Assembly: GCF_000422545.1 (NCBI RefSeq)
Contig: NZ_AULZ01000013.1
Span: 1 to 64,000, forward strand
Origin: Desulfocurvibacter africanus subsp. africanus DSM 2603
Lineage (GTDB): Bacteria > Desulfobacterota > Desulfovibrionia > Desulfovibrionales > Desulfovibrionaceae
DNA: 64,000 bases
Direction of reading: 5' to 3'
Part shown: one piece after another, positions 1 to 16,194 of the stretch
Position numbering within the stretch: position 1 is the stretch's first letter
Layout of the letters: each line of letters starts with the position of its first letter
Position numbers and translations under genes: made by a program
The notes under the pieces: generated by a model
Databases searched by the model: none
What the model saw: only the letters and a program-made list of their open reading frames with translations
What the model was told of the DNA's origin: nothing

Positions 1-258
1 TACATTCTGTCCAAGGAAGAGGGCGGCCGTCATACGCCGTTCTTCTCCGGATATCGTCCGCAGTTCTATTTCCGCACCACGGACATCACCGGTGTGGTGA
101 CCCTGGCCGAGGGCGTGGAGATGGTCATGCCCGGCGACAATGCCACGTTCATGGTCGAGCTGATCGCCCCCATCGCCATGGAGAAGGGCCTGCGCTTCGC
201 CATCCGCGAGGGCGGACGCACCGTGGGCGCCGGCGTTGTCTCCGAAATCACGGAGTAA
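1..258 (+). CDS. tuf: Elongation factor Tu, C-terminal part (partial)
   Basis: This is the last 85 residues of EF-Tu; the gene begins before the window. The visible part is domain 3 of the GTPase that delivers aminoacyl-tRNA to the ribosome. The conserved GGRHTPF and [15 protein letters not shown] segments and the closing [15 protein letters not shown] are easily recognised. Frame 1 is open from base 1 to the TAA at 256. It lies 6 nt before rpmG, so the two are probably cotranscribed, as in many bacteria where tuf precedes the rpmG-secE-nusG block. Confidence 0.97.
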   Translation, partial: YILSKEEGGRHTPFFSGYRPQFYFRTTDITGVVTLAEGVEMVMPGDNATFMVELIAPIAMEKGLRFAIREGGRTVGAGVVSEITE

Positions 259-264
259 ATACAG

Positions 265-414
265 ATGCGAATCAATATTCAGTTGCAATGCACCGAGTGC
301 AAGCGTCGCAACTACGCTACAATGAAGAACAAGAAAAACACTTCCGAGCGACTTGAGCTGAACAAGTACTGCCCGTGGGACCGTAAGCACACGGCGCACA
401 AGGAAGTGAAGTAA
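265..414 (+). CDS. rpmG: 50S ribosomal protein L33
   Basis: A 49-residue protein, the usual size of L33 in the large ribosomal subunit. It begins [17 protein letters not shown] and ends in a basic HKEVK tail. Two CxxC-type cysteine pairs would be expected in the zinc-binding form; here C9 and C12 are present, but only one later cysteine (C36) is seen and the second pair reads CPWD, so zinc binding is uncertain. It sits between tuf and tRNA-Trp, the standard order ahead of secE-nusG. Confidence 0.96.
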   Translation: MRINIQLQCTECKRRNYATMKNKKNTSERLELNKYCPWDRKHTAHKEVK

Positions 415-428
415 GCATTTGGTTGATC

Positions 429-453
429 CGCCTGGGGCTCTTGGCCCCAGGCG
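429..453 (+). other. Stem-loop between rpmG and tRNA-Trp
   Basis: CGCCTGGGGC and GCCCCAGGCG form a 10-bp perfect stem around a 5-nt loop. There is no T-run after it, so it looks more like an RNA-processing or stabilising hairpin between the rpmG mRNA and the tRNA than a terminator. Confidence 0.6.
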
Positions 454-462
454 CAATCTGAT

Positions 463-538
463 AGGCCAGTAGCTCTAACGGTAGAGCACCGGACTCCAAA
501 TCCGGGGGTTGGGGGTTCAAATCCCTCCTGGCCTGCCA
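463..538 (+). tRNA. trnW: tRNA-Trp (anticodon CCA)
   Basis: A 76-nt tRNA. The 7-bp acceptor stem pairs AGGCCAG with CTGGCCT, the anticodon stem is CCGGA/TCCGG, CCA is at 496-498, the T-loop reads TTCAAAT, and the 3' CCA is encoded. It lies between rpmG and secE, a position where tRNA-Trp is found in many bacteria, and is probably processed from the same transcript. Confidence 0.97.
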
Positions 539-548
539 CAAATTTGGG

Positions 549-842
549 ATGGCCATGGCTAAGCAGACAAAGACGACCACCGAAGAGACCAAAAAGACTG
601 TCCAGCCTGGCAAGACCCAGGTTGCAGCGAAGCCGGAAGCCAATACCATTGGTACTCGCGTTTCTGAGTTGCGCGAGTTCTTCGAGCAGTCCAAGGGTGA
701 GCTCAAGAAAGTGGTTTGGCCTACCCGCAAGGAGGTCACTGCGACCACTATTGCGGTGCTCGTCGTGGTCGCACTCATGGGCATTTTCCTGGGAGTGGTA
801 GATTCCCTGCTATCCAAACTGATTCAGGTAGTCCTGTCCTAG
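549..842 (+). CDS. secE: Preprotein translocase subunit SecE
   Basis: A 97-residue protein with a charged, Lys/Thr-rich N-terminal 40 residues, the conserved amphipathic segment ELKKVVWPTRKEV (about 51-63) and one C-terminal membrane helix (about 67-90). This is the single-span SecE form, which clamps SecY in the translocon. The start could be 549 or 555 (MAMAK); neither has a strong ribosome binding site and the tRNA ends only 10 nt upstream. nusG follows 8 nt later. Confidence 0.95.
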   Translation: MAMAKQTKTTTEETKKTVQPGKTQVAAKPEANTIGTRVSELREFFEQSKGELKKVVWPTRKEVTATTIAVLVVVALMGIFLGVVDSLLSKLIQVVLS

Positions 843-850
843 GTGTATGC

Positions 851-1399
851 ATGAGTGAAACCAACGATACTAAAGCACGCTGGTACATCGTGCACACCTA
901 CTCGGGATTCGAGCATCGTGTGGAGCAGACCATCCGCGAAATGATGCGCACCGGGCAGGAGCAGGGACTCATCAAGGAAGTGGTGGTGCCCACGGAGAAG
1001 GTCATTGAGCTGGTCAAGGGCGAAAAGCGTACGAGTACGCGTAAGTTCTATCCCGGCTATATCATGGTTCAAATGATCATGACGGACTTCTCTTGGCATC
1101 TTGTACAGACCATCCCCAGAGTCACGGGTTTTGTGGGAGGTAAGAACCGACCCACGCCTATGCGCGACAGCGAAGCCCAGAAAATTTTGACGATGATGGA
1201 ACAGCGGCAGGAAAAACCCAGGCCAAAGTTCCACTTCGAACGCGGCGACGAAGTCAGGGTTATTGACGGCCCTTTCAGCGGCTTCAACGGCTCTGTCGAG
1301 GAAGTCAATTACGACAAGGGCAAGCTCAAGGTCTCGGTATCCATTTTTGGGCGCCAGACCCCCGTTGAGCTCGATTTCGTCCAGGTGAGCAAGAGCTAG
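851..1399 (+). CDS. nusG: Transcription elongation/antitermination factor NusG
   Basis: A 182-residue protein, the normal NusG size. The N-terminal NGN domain starts with [13 protein letters not shown] and contains the conserved [10 protein letters not shown]; the C-terminal KOW domain contains [16 protein letters not shown]. NusG binds RNA polymerase and couples it to Rho and the ribosome. The ATG at 851 follows an AGGTG five bases upstream; the longer open frame reaching back into secE lacks NusG similarity. It is encoded with secE and followed by the L11-L1 genes. Confidence 0.97.
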   Translation: MSETNDTKARWYIVHTYSGFEHRVEQTIREMMRTGQEQGLIKEVVVPTEKVIELVKGEKRTSTRKFYPGYIMVQMIMTDFSWHLVQTIPRVTGFVGGKNRPTPMRDSEAQKILTMMEQRQEKPRPKFHFERGDEVRVIDGPFSGFNGSVEEVNYDKGKLKVSVSIFGRQTPVELDFVQVSKS

Positions 1400-1438
1400 T
1401 GGCTACAAGCAACGGCAAGCGTTGAGGTTTAAAAGACA

Positions 1439-1861
1439 ATGGCCAAGAAAATCACTGGCAAAGTCAAATTGCAGATTCCGGCCGGCGCGGCGAATCCGTC
1501 GCCACCGGTAGGCCCGGCCCTGGGCCAGCAAGGTGTGAACATCATGGAGTTCTGCAAGGCATTCAACGCCAAGACGCAGGACCAGAAGGGCATGATTATT
1601 CCGGTCATCATCACCGTCTATGCTGACCGGTCATTCTCCTTCATCACCAAGACGCCGCCGGCTAGCGTGCTCGTCATGAAAGCCGCCAAGCTGGAGAAGG
1701 GTTCCGGTGAACCCAACCGCAACAAGGTTGGCAAAGTCACCATGGACCAGGTCCGCGAGATTGCTAAGCTGAAGTTGCCGGACCTGACGGCCAAGGATCT
1801 GGACGCTGCCGTCCGCTCCATCATGGGTACCGCCCGCAGCATGGGCATAGATGTCGTGTAG
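1439..1861 (+). CDS. rplK: 50S ribosomal protein L11
   Basis: A 140-residue protein. The N-terminal domain carries the proline-rich loop [20 protein letters not shown], the part that contacts the GTPase-associated centre of 23S rRNA and the stringent factor. The C-terminal rRNA-binding domain ends [11 protein letters not shown]. rplA follows 14 nt downstream with its own AGGAGAGGA site, the usual L11-L1 pair. Confidence 0.98.
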   Translation: MAKKITGKVKLQIPAGAANPSPPVGPALGQQGVNIMEFCKAFNAKTQDQKGMIIPVIITVYADRSFSFITKTPPASVLVMKAAKLEKGSGEPNRNKVGKVTMDQVREIAKLKLPDLTAKDLDAAVRSIMGTARSMGIDVV

Positions 1862-1875
1862 GAGAGGATCCAAAG

Positions 1876-2586
1876 ATGCCCAAGCATGGTAAAAAGTTTC
1901 GTAAGGCAATTGAAGGACTCGATATTCTCGAGCAGCGCTTTTCGGTTGAAGAGGCCGTAAAGCATGCCGTCGAGAGGGCCTACGCCAAGTTTGATGAGAC
2001 TGTGGATATTTCCTTCAATCTCGGCGTGAATCCCAAATACTCCGACCAGATGGTGCGCGGCGCTGTCTCGCTGCCGAACGGTCTGGGCAAGACTGTGCGC
2101 ATCGCCGTGTTCTGCCAGGGCGAGAAGCAGGCCGAAGCCAAGGCCGCCGGTGCCGACTTCGTTGGCGCCGAGGACCTGATCGAGAAGATTCAGGGCGGTT
2201 GGCTCGAATTTGACAAAGCCATCGCGACGCCTGATATGATGGCTCAGGTCGGTAAAATCGGCCGCGTGCTGGGTCCCCGCGGACTCATGCCCAATGCCAA
2301 GACCGGTACGGTTACCTTTGACCTCGCCAAGGCGGTCTCGGAGCAGATGGCCGGTAAGGTTGAGTTCAAGGTTGACAAGGCCGGCGTGCTGCATGCCCCT
2401 CTGGGCAAGGTTTCCTTTGGGCCCGGCAAGATTTTGGAAAACCTCAAGGCGATCGCCGATCAGATCCTGCGCCTCAAGCCCTCCACGGCTAAAGGCACGT
2501 ATATCAAGGGCATGGCTGTAAGCACGACCATGGGACCTGGCTTCAGGATCGACTCGGTCGAAGCTCGCAAGTTTGTCGAGGGTTAG
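1876..2586 (+). CDS. rplA: 50S ribosomal protein L1
   Basis: A 236-residue protein of normal L1 length. Diagnostic segments are [16 protein letters not shown] near the N-terminus, [18 protein letters not shown] in the middle and the C-terminal [18 protein letters not shown]1 forms the mobile stalk at the ribosomal E site and in other bacteria represses its own L11-L1 mRNA. The start is set by the AGGAGAGGA site upstream. It closes the rplK-rplA pair and is followed by a 163-nt leader before rplJ. Confidence 0.98.
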   Translation: MPKHGKKFRKAIEGLDILEQRFSVEEAVKHAVERAYAKFDETVDISFNLGVNPKYSDQMVRGAVSLPNGLGKTVRIAVFCQGEKQAEAKAAGADFVGAEDLIEKIQGGWLEFDKAIATPDMMAQVGKIGRVLGPRGLMPNAKTGTVTFDLAKAVSEQMAGKVEFKVDKAGVLHAPLGKVSFGPGKILENLKAIADQILRLKPSTAKGTYIKGMAVSTTMGPGFRIDSVEARKFVEG

Positions 2587-2599
2587 GTAAAGGCGGGCT

Positions 2600-2628
2600 A
2601 GGCTTTTTAGCTTAGTCTTGATTATAAT
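2600..2628 (+). promoter_or_regulatory. Possible promoter for rplJ-rplL-rpoB-rpoC
   Basis: A perfect TATAAT lies at 2623-2628 in an unusually AT-rich patch just after rplA. The hexamer at the expected -35 position is poor. The placement ahead of the L10 leader fits a separate promoter for the L10-L12-RNA polymerase operon, but this is inference. Confidence 0.35.
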
Positions 2629-2629
2629 A

Positions 2630-2749
2630 TATAGAATACCCATGGGATAGTGAGTCCAAGACCGCTGGCGGGCGAAGGCCCTTAATCTCCCGCGGTAGAC
2701 TGATTGGCTCCTCTCCCGCCCGGTTAACCTCCTAATCCAGGAGAGACAC
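2630..2749 (+). ncRNA. L10 (rplJ) leader RNA
   Basis: A 163-nt untranslated gap separates rplA from rplJ. It contains GC-rich complementary stretches (GGCGGGCGAAGGCC, CTCCCGCGG, CTCTCCCGCC) and ends in AGGAGAG just before the GTG start of rplJ. In many bacteria this mRNA region binds the L10-(L12)n complex and represses translation. The call rests on position, size and visible pairing potential; no covariance model was run. Confidence 0.6.
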
Positions 2750-3274
2750 GTGAACAGGTCGGAAAAAGCGCAGATTATCGACCAGATCAAGGCGAGAGCC
2801 GACCGGGCGAGCATTTGTGTGGTCACGGACTTCAAGGGCATCAAGGTTGAAGAGATCACCGAGCTTCGCGTTAAGCTGCGCGAATCAGGCGTGGACTACG
2901 CCGTGGTCAAGAACACCTTGGCTCGCATTGCCACTTCCAGCGGCATGCACAAGCCCCTTGGGGAACGCCTCAAGGAGAACAACGCCATAGCTTTCGGGTT
3001 TGACGATCCGGTTGTCGTGGCTAAGACCCTGGTTGAGTACGCCAAGGTCAACAAGAAGTTCTCCGTGCGTTTCGCCAGCTTGGAAGGCAAGCTTCTGACC
3101 GAAGCCCAAGTCCAGGATCTGGCCAAGCTCCCCGGCAAGCAGCAACTGCTCGGCATGGTCCTTGGCACCATGAACGCCGTGCCCACCAACTTTGTCTCGC
3201 TGTTGGCCAACGTGCCCCGCGGCCTGCTCAATGTCCTGACCGCGCTCAAGGACAAGAAGGCCGAGGCAGCCTAA
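2750..3274 (+). CDS. rplJ: 50S ribosomal protein L10
   Basis: A 174-residue protein matching L10 length. The N-terminal RNA-binding domain includes [17 protein letters not shown] and [10 protein letters not shown]; the C-terminal helix that anchors L7/L12 dimers is present. Translation starts at GTG with AGGAGAG four bases upstream. L10 is the base of the ribosomal stalk and, with L12, the likely autoregulator of this operon through the leader. rplL follows after 33 nt. Confidence 0.97.
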   Translation: MNRSEKAQIIDQIKARADRASICVVTDFKGIKVEEITELRVKLRESGVDYAVVKNTLARIATSSGMHKPLGERLKENNAIAFGFDDPVVVAKTLVEYAKVNKKFSVRFASLEGKLLTEAQVQDLAKLPGKQQLLGMVLGTMNAVPTNFVSLLANVPRGLLNVLTALKDKKAEAA

Positions 3275-3307
3275 ACAAGCGTAACACATTCGAGAGGAGT
3301 ATCCCAA

Positions 3308-3688
3308 ATGGCTGATATCACCAAAGAGCAAGTAGTCGATTTCATCGCCGGCATGACCGTGCTCGAGCTGTCCCAGTTCATCAAGGAGCTCGAGGAGAAG
3401 TTCGGCGTGTCCGCCGCGGCCCCGATGGCCATGGCTGCCATGCCCGCGGCCGCTCCCGCCGAGGCAGTCGAGGAGAAGACCGAGTTCGACGTTATCCTCA
3501 AGGGTGCCGGCAGCAACAAGATCGCCGTCATCAAGGTCGTGCGCGCTCTCACCGGTCTTGGCCTCAAGGAAGCCAAGGACAAGGTTGACGGCACTCCTTC
3601 CGCCATCAAGGAAGGCGTGTCCAAGGATGACGCCCAGGCTGCAAAGAAGCAGCTTGAAGAGGCTGGCGCTGAAGTCGAAGTCAAGTAG
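3308..3688 (+). CDS. rplL: 50S ribosomal protein L7/L12
   Basis: A 126-residue acidic protein. The N-terminal dimerisation domain is followed by an Ala/Pro/Met-rich hinge ([15 protein letters not shown], about 37-52) and the C-terminal factor-binding domain [21 protein letters not shown]...[19 protein letters not shown]12 dimers recruit translational GTPases. A GAGGAG site lies ahead of the ATG. A 333-nt spacer with an attenuator-like hairpin separates it from rpoB. Confidence 0.98.
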   Translation: MADITKEQVVDFIAGMTVLELSQFIKELEEKFGVSAAAPMAMAAMPAAAPAEAVEEKTEFDVILKGAGSNKIAVIKVVRALTGLGLKEAKDKVDGTPSAIKEGVSKDDAQAAKKQLEEAGAEVEVK

Positions 3689-4021
3689 ATTACTACTTCT
3701 TTCCTTTAGACGGGAAGAGCGCAGGGCTCCGCAGGGAGTCTTGCGCTCTTTTACCCGTTTTGAGAAGCCTTGCGCTGAGCAGTGCTCAAGGTTGTCTTAA
3801 TCTAGTCTCGCTCTTTGTGGACCGATCGTGTAGGATTTTAGAGGAAGGTCACACCCTTGACCATGAACACTTCGATGTCCACACTCACAACGTCCGCACA
3901 TTGCAATTTGTGCGACGTCTTCCCAGGAGCATACAACCGCGCCGATACCTCCGAAATCATCGGCGTGTCAACAATATCGGGCATACTCCCAGTTAACCGA
4001 AACTAGGTTGATGAGGATACC
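3689..4021 (+). other. rplL-rpoB spacer
   Basis: This 333-nt gap has no convincing gene. It holds the hairpin described separately at 3710-3756, then a relatively AT-rich stretch leading to rpoB. rpoB has GATGAGGATACC directly ahead of its ATG. Short frames here show no conserved features. Confidence 0.6.
3710..3756 (+). terminator. Attenuator-like hairpin in the rplL-rpoB spacer
   Basis: ACGGG-AAGAGCGCA pairs with TGCGCTCTT-(TTA)-CCCGT, followed by TTTT. A partial terminator here would reduce rpoBC transcription relative to the ribosomal proteins, as is known at the same position in E. coli. Confidence 0.6.
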
Positions 4022-8128
<4,107 letters not shown>

Positions 8129-8191
8129 CCATGGCTTGCGGACAAGGCTCCTTGGCATGATTCGCAACCTTGATAGTGCGAGGGTTTAAAT

Positions 8192-12349
<4,158 letters not shown>

Positions 12350-12378
12350 CCGGTCCGTACTCCATATCAAGCAAGCAT

Positions 12379-12410
12379 GCAGGGTCGCCTTCGGGCGGCC
12401 CTGCTTTTTT
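12379..12410 (+). terminator. Rho-independent terminator of the rpoBC operon
   Basis: GCAGGG(T)CGCC pairs with GGCG(G)CCCTGC across a TTC loop and is followed by six Ts. It lies 30 nt after the rpoC stop. Confidence 0.9.
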
Positions 12411-12461
12411 ATGGCGGCTTTGGGGTGCTCCGAGCGGGAACGGCGAGGGTTACTCAAGGTA

Positions 12462-12590
12462 TAGAGCATTTTGCTTTTTAAAAATGCTCTGCAAGCCATG
12501 CGTCGGCATGGCTTGCCGCCGCATAGGCGTAGGCGCAATTCACTTGCGCCGTCAACGCCGGAGCGGGCGTCTTAAAAGCGATCTGCTCTA
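12462..12590 (+). repeat. 126-bp multi-hairpin repeat, copy 1
   Basis: First of four copies. TAGAGC at the left and GCTCTA at the right are the outer parts of terminal inverted repeats (left TAGAGCATTTTGCTTTT). Inside are four stems: AGAGCATTTT/AAAATGCTCT, GCAAGCCATGC/GCATGGCTTGC with a GTCG loop, GGCGCAA/TTGCGCC and ACGCC/GGCGT. A TA dinucleotide is at each end. The copy sits between rpoC and dedA, which converge, and is bracketed by their two terminators. Confidence 0.9.
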
Positions 12591-12602
12591 GGAAAACGAA
12601 AG

Positions 12603-12632
12603 AAGGGCTTGCGGCTCAAACCGCAAGCCCTT
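12603..12632 (-). terminator. Terminator downstream of dedA
   Basis: AAGGGCTTGCGG pairs with CCGCAAGCCCTT over a 6-nt loop. Read on the minus strand it lies 30 nt after the dedA stop and is followed by CTTTCGTTTT. Confidence 0.75.
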
Positions 12633-12661
12633 TCATTATCAGGAGGCTGGTGACGGCGGGA

Positions 12662-13294
12662 CTACTCGCCGGTCGGCACAGGGGCGATCCGCTTGGATCG
12701 CAGACGCATATAGATGAAACAGGCTGCGGCCAAGCCCATGAGCAGGACCACGACAATATCGACCTGGTGTGAGTAGCGCTGCACAATGCCCCAGTGTTCG
12801 CGCAGCAGCATGCCGCACGCGAGCAGAAAGCCGTTCCAGAGCGTGGCGCCGACGACCGTGACGGCCATGAATGGCAATAGCTTCATGCGGCCGACGCCGG
12901 CAGGGATGGAAATGAGATGTCTGATCACAGGCACGAAGCGACTGGCGAACACGGCCCAGGTGCAGCAGCGGCGCTGAAAGAAGCGCTCGGTGATCTCCAG
13001 GTCGTGGGCATCGAGGAGCAGGAACCTGCCGAGCTTGAGCACCACGGGCTTCCCACCATAGTAGCCCATGAGGTAGGAGAGCAGCGAGCCAAGCAAGGAG
13101 CCGAGGCTTGTGACCGCGAGCGCAGGCCAGAGGCTCCATTGACCGTCAGCCACGAGGAAGCCCACGAAGGGCATGACCGCTTCGCTGGGCACGGGTGCGA
13201 TCATGCTCTCCAAGGCCATGAGCAAGCCCGCTCCCAGGTATCCCGTCGCTTCCAGACACTGGACCGCGAACCGAGTGATTGTTTCCGTCAGCAT
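12662..13294 (-). CDS. DedA-family (VTT domain) membrane protein
   Basis: A 210-residue inner-membrane protein with four to five hydrophobic segments. The family signature is visible: a glycine-rich first helix with ESMIAPVPSEAVMPFVGFL (about 29-47), then FASRFVPVIRHLISIPAGVGRM (about 115-136), which holds the conserved arginines. DedA proteins are proposed to flip undecaprenyl phosphate or phospholipids and to support membrane homeostasis. The start has AAGGAGACGGG directly upstream. It is transcribed alone, between a terminator and an outer-membrane protein gene. Confidence 0.9.
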   Translation of the reverse strand: MLTETITRFAVQCLEATGYLGAGLLMALESMIAPVPSEAVMPFVGFLVADGQWSLWPALAVTSLGSLLGSLLSYLMGYYGGKPVVLKLGRFLLLDAHDLEITERFFQRRCCTWAVFASRFVPVIRHLISIPAGVGRMKLLPFMAVTVVGATLWNGFLLACGMLLREHWGIVQRYSHQVDIVVVLLMGLAAACFIYMRLRSKRIAPVPTGE

Positions 13295-13389
13295 CCCGTC
13301 TCCTTGCGGTGATCTTGGCGTCGGTGGTGTGCGCCGCGCGCCTCATGAATAGGCAATATCGAGTACAGAGTCCATGATCATTGCGGGCG

Positions 13390-14064
13390 CTAGAACTCGT
13401 AGCGCAGCCCGGCCAGAAACTCGCTGGCACGCAAATCGGTGCTTACAGTGTTACCGCGGACATTGTATTTGGCCGTGCCGAAGTTGGCGTAGCGCCAGCC
13501 GAGATCGAGCATCACGCGCGGATTAACTCGCAGGCCCACGCCAGCGCCGATGTTCCAAGCCAGGTCGGAGGATTCGTCATCGCCGCTGAAATTGGCATAA
13601 TTGCCCGATACGCCGGCATCGATGTCATGGAACGCCGAACCCAGGCCGATGCCTACGTATGGCTGCCATATGGTGCTGGTGCGGAAGTCATAGTAGGCGT
13701 TCAGGAAAAGCGTGCTCACCCCGATGTCCGCGTCTACATTGGTGGTTCCATTGCCGTAGGAATAATCGAAGTCGCTGCGTCCCATGTACTCCAATTCAAG
13801 GCGAATCGGTTGCCTGTAGGCAGGGTAGAAATCGTAGCCGCCAAGAACTCCAAGACCCAGCACGCCTTCATCGTCATCCGATCCTGACAGGATGTATCCG
13901 CGCCCGGCGGCGTCGATTTCCATGTCGTCGCTGAAGACAAAGGATGGTCCCAGTCGCAATCCGACATACGGCCCGCTCTTATGCACCCCTTGGGCGGTGG
14001 CTTGCTCAGCGCAGCAAATCAAAAGCAGCAAAATGGTAAGGCATGGCATCAGGCTTCGATTCAC
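13390..14064 (-). CDS. OmpW/OmpA-like outer-membrane beta-barrel protein
   Basis: I place the start at the GTG at 14064 because AGGGAGA lies six bases upstream; this gives 224 residues and begins with a signal peptide (SLMPCLTILLLLICCAEQATAQ, cut near residue 27). The mature part alternates polar and aromatic residues and has repeated barrel-like turns (GPYVGLRLGPSFVFSDD, LNAYYDFRTSTIWQPYVGIGLG, NPRVMLDLGWRYANFG). It ends in LRYEF, the terminal aromatic expected for BAM-inserted barrels. The exact subfamily is uncertain. The longer open frame upstream has no signal peptide at its start and is not used. Confidence 0.8.
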   Translation of the reverse strand: MNRSLMPCLTILLLLICCAEQATAQGVHKSGPYVGLRLGPSFVFSDDMEIDAAGRGYILSGSDDDEGVLGLGVLGGYDFYPAYRQPIRLELEYMGRSDFDYSYGNGTTNVDADIGVSTLFLNAYYDFRTSTIWQPYVGIGLGSAFHDIDAGVSGNYANFSGDDESSDLAWNIGAGVGLRVNPRVMLDLGWRYANFGTAKYNVRGNTVSTDLRASEFLAGLRYEF

Positions 14065-14467
14065 GACGTCTCTCCCTTGGAATTGTGATGTGCGCATAAG
14101 GTCGTCATGGCCGTAAACTACATGGCCACGACTGGCGACATGACGTTGAGCAAGATGCATGCACTTTGCGTAAAGCGTGGAATCTCTTGATTGGAACATG
14201 CATGGACAGGGAGTGTCTGCGCAAGGTTTGTACGTGTGAGACGAAAACGGCGCACTGAGGCACAGTCTCGTTTCACACCCAAAGTCAGATGAGGTGAAAT
14301 GGACCTTGGCGTAGTGGACGGTCCGTCGAAAGCCCGGTTGCTTGGCCATATAAGAACATTGGCTCAGTACAGGGATATGGCTAGATCAGGGTGCTTGATA
14401 AAGAAAAAACCGGGAAAGGGCAGGTCCCTTTCCCGGTCAAGAAGCGAATAAGAGAAGCGGAGCGGAG
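14065..14467. other. Spacer between OmpW-like and FadL-like genes
   Basis: About 400 nt without a supported gene. It holds the FadL terminator at 14403-14437. A GGCC-centred imperfect hairpin near 14101-14132 (GTCGTcatGGCC/GGCCACGAC) precedes the OmpW-like gene. No convincing promoter hexamers were seen. Confidence 0.5.
14403..14437 (-). terminator. Terminator of the FadL-like gene
   Basis: On the minus strand ACCGGGAAAGGG pairs with CCCTTTCCCGGT over a 5-nt loop and is followed by TTTTTTCTT. It lies 30 nt after the stop of the gene starting at 15772. Confidence 0.9.
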
Positions 14468-15772
14468 TTAGAAGCGGTAGCCTACGCTGAGCGCATACAT
14501 ATGAGCGTGGCCGTTCTTGAATGTATTGCTGCTGCCAGCGACGTTCTCATCACTCTGTTCAGCCGTGGGGTTGAACTTTCGGTCGGTGATGTGCAGGTAG
14601 TTGTATGCTAGGTCCACGTCTAGATTCTCAGTGATATGGAAGCCGGTGCCTACGCCGAACATATGTCGGTCATTGGCTGGCACCATGTAGTCGGCATGAC
14701 CATCGGGGATCGGGCTCTCGTCGAAGACATAGCTCGCGCGCAAGTCGAGCCACGCAAGCAGAGCGTATTCGGCGCTGAATTGAAAGCGCCAAACGTCGTC
14801 CCAATCCTTCTGGGATTCATAGGAATTAACAGCGGGATTTCCGCCAATAGCGGGCACAACTGCTTTGTCGTATTCTATCTTCAATTCATCATAGCTGGAC
14901 CAGCGGGTGTAGATCGCATCAAATTCCAGGGAGAGTTTGTCCGTGGGGTACACGGCCACGCCGAATGTATATGAATCGGGAAGGGTGATTGTACCACTCG
15001 CATCGGTGTCATTGAACATGCTGCTATAGTATGCCGCAAGACCAAGAGGCGTTGCGCCTTTAGTGAAGTCAACTTCACCTTTTACCTCTTGCTTGACTTG
15101 GCTCCGATATGTGGCACCAAGGCGTAGCCAGTCTGCAGGAGTGATATGTATGCTCGCTACACCACCGTATCCCCAGCTGTCGCCGTCGAGCTGCGCGTCT
15201 ACATCAGTAGCAAGGCTCGTGGTTCCCGCTACTACAGTAGGATCAACCTTCTTCTTCTGACTGAACTCAAACCACATGATCTCAGGGCCGGCGGCCACGG
15301 ACAGCCAATCAGTCACCTTGACTGCCAGGGTCGGGCTCATGGACAGGCTCTGGATGTTCGCCTCGTACACGTTGTAGCGGCCGGCCCAGTTCTCGTCGTA
15401 CTCGATGCCCAGGCCGTAACGGGAGTAGACACCGAAGCCTAGCCAAAAAGTATCATTCAACTGCTGCGTCGCGTAAAGATGGGGAGGCGTCCAGAATTTG
15501 CTTTCGGCATCGTATGTGGTCCCGTCGATCTCTACGCTCGCCTCGGGATTGATGGTCGTGAAGCCAGCCATGAAGCCCGTGCCTTCCAACTGCGTAATAC
15601 CTGCAGGGTTGTAAGCCAGGGCCGAGGGATCATCGGCTCGACCCACCAGGCCGCCGCCGAGAGCGTTGCCACGAGCGCCGTATTCATACATGGCGAAGCC
15701 GGCGCCGTAGCCGGACGATGCGCCGAATAGTATTAGAGCCGCTGCAATGAGTGCAAGACGAAACGAATGCAC
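14468..15772 (-). CDS. FadL/TodX-family outer-membrane transport protein
   Basis: A 434-residue protein with a GTG start, chosen because AGGAAGAGG lies about seven bases upstream and because this start puts the signal peptide (SFRLALIAAALILFGASSGYG) at the N-terminus. The mature N-terminus has the family segment GAGFAMYEYGARGNALGGGLVGRADDPSALAYNPAGITQLEG, which forms the barrel plug. The C-terminus ends YALSVGYRF. Such porins take up hydrophobic compounds such as long-chain fatty acids or aromatics; the substrate cannot be read from sequence. It is monocistronic with its own promoter and terminator. Confidence 0.88.
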   Translation of the reverse strand: MHSFRLALIAAALILFGASSGYGAGFAMYEYGARGNALGGGLVGRADDPSALAYNPAGITQLEGTGFMAGFTTINPEASVEIDGTTYDAESKFWTPPHLYATQQLNDTFWLGFGVYSRYGLGIEYDENWAGRYNVYEANIQSLSMSPTLAVKVTDWLSVAAGPEIMWFEFSQKKKVDPTVVAGTTSLATDVDAQLDGDSWGYGGVASIHITPADWLRLGATYRSQVKQEVKGEVDFTKGATPLGLAAYYSSMFNDTDASGTITLPDSYTFGVAVYPTDKLSLEFDAIYTRWSSYDELKIEYDKAVVPAIGGNPAVNSYESQKDWDDVWRFQFSAEYALLAWLDLRASYVFDESPIPDGHADYMVPANDRHMFGVGTGFHITENLDVDLAYNYLHITDRKFNPTAEQSDENVAGSSNTFKNGHAHMYALSVGYRF

Positions 15773-15798
15773 GGGCACACCTCTTCCTGCGTTGAAGG

Positions 15799-15828
15799 GT
15801 AATACGAAGGCTGCACTATTTGTATCAA
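15799..15828 (-). promoter_or_regulatory. Candidate sigma-70 promoter of the FadL-like gene
   Basis: On the minus strand TTGATA (15828-15823) and TATTAC (15804-15799) are separated by 18 bp. The -10 lies about 27 bp ahead of the start codon. Confidence 0.45.
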
Positions 15829-15839
15829 GGACTATTTGT
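15815..15839. promoter_or_regulatory. Direct repeat overlapping the FadL promoter
   Basis: ACTATTTGT occurs at 15815-15823 and again at 15831-15839, 16 bp apart, flanked by TACGAAGG at 15803 and 15842. The first copy overlaps the -35 hexamer, so this could be an operator. Inference only. Confidence 0.3.
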
Positions 15840-16096
15840 GGTACGAAGGACTTCTCAGTACAGGACAACACATGAAAACGCCAGAGGAAATAACCTGCAT
15901 ATGGCGGAAATTGCTTTACATGACTAACTATTTAGCTAAAGTCAGGACAAAATCAGACAGGGTTTGCAAAAGCCGTCAAAGGCATGTACTGCTATGCATT
16001 CTAAAATCCGGCGTTGACGCCGAACCAAGTCCAGCCAGCTGGAGCAGGGCGTGCAATGGCTGATTCAGCCAAGGCTCGGCTAATAGCCTATACTCG

Positions 16097-16126
16097 TTGA
16101 CCGGAAAAGTGTTTCGATCGTATACG
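16097..16126 (+). promoter_or_regulatory. Candidate sigma-70 promoter of the mla operon
   Basis: TTGACC (16097-16102), an 18-bp spacer, then TATACG (16121-16126), about 70 bp ahead of the chosen mlaE start. Confidence 0.45.
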
Positions 16127-16194
16127 CATACGCCATGCCGCCGGCTCTCGCCGGAGTGAGCAAAAACAGCAGTCGGCCGGCATTCGGGGAGTAC

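Larger units (their letters stand above)
15773..16194. other. Divergent control region between FadL-like gene and mla operon
   Basis: About 420 nt carrying a candidate promoter in each direction (listed separately) and a 9-bp direct repeat near the FadL promoter. A 63-codon frame at 15872-16063 has an AGGA six bases upstream, but it shows no recognisable domain or composition and is not called a gene. Confidence 0.5.

Noticed and set aside
716-850. Upstream extension of nusG into secE
   Set aside because: The extra N-terminus has no NusG similarity, while the ATG at 851 gives the normal protein length.
15872-16063. 63-codon frame in the FadL-mla spacer with a weak binding site
   Set aside because: No recognisable feature, and it lies across the probable divergent promoter region.
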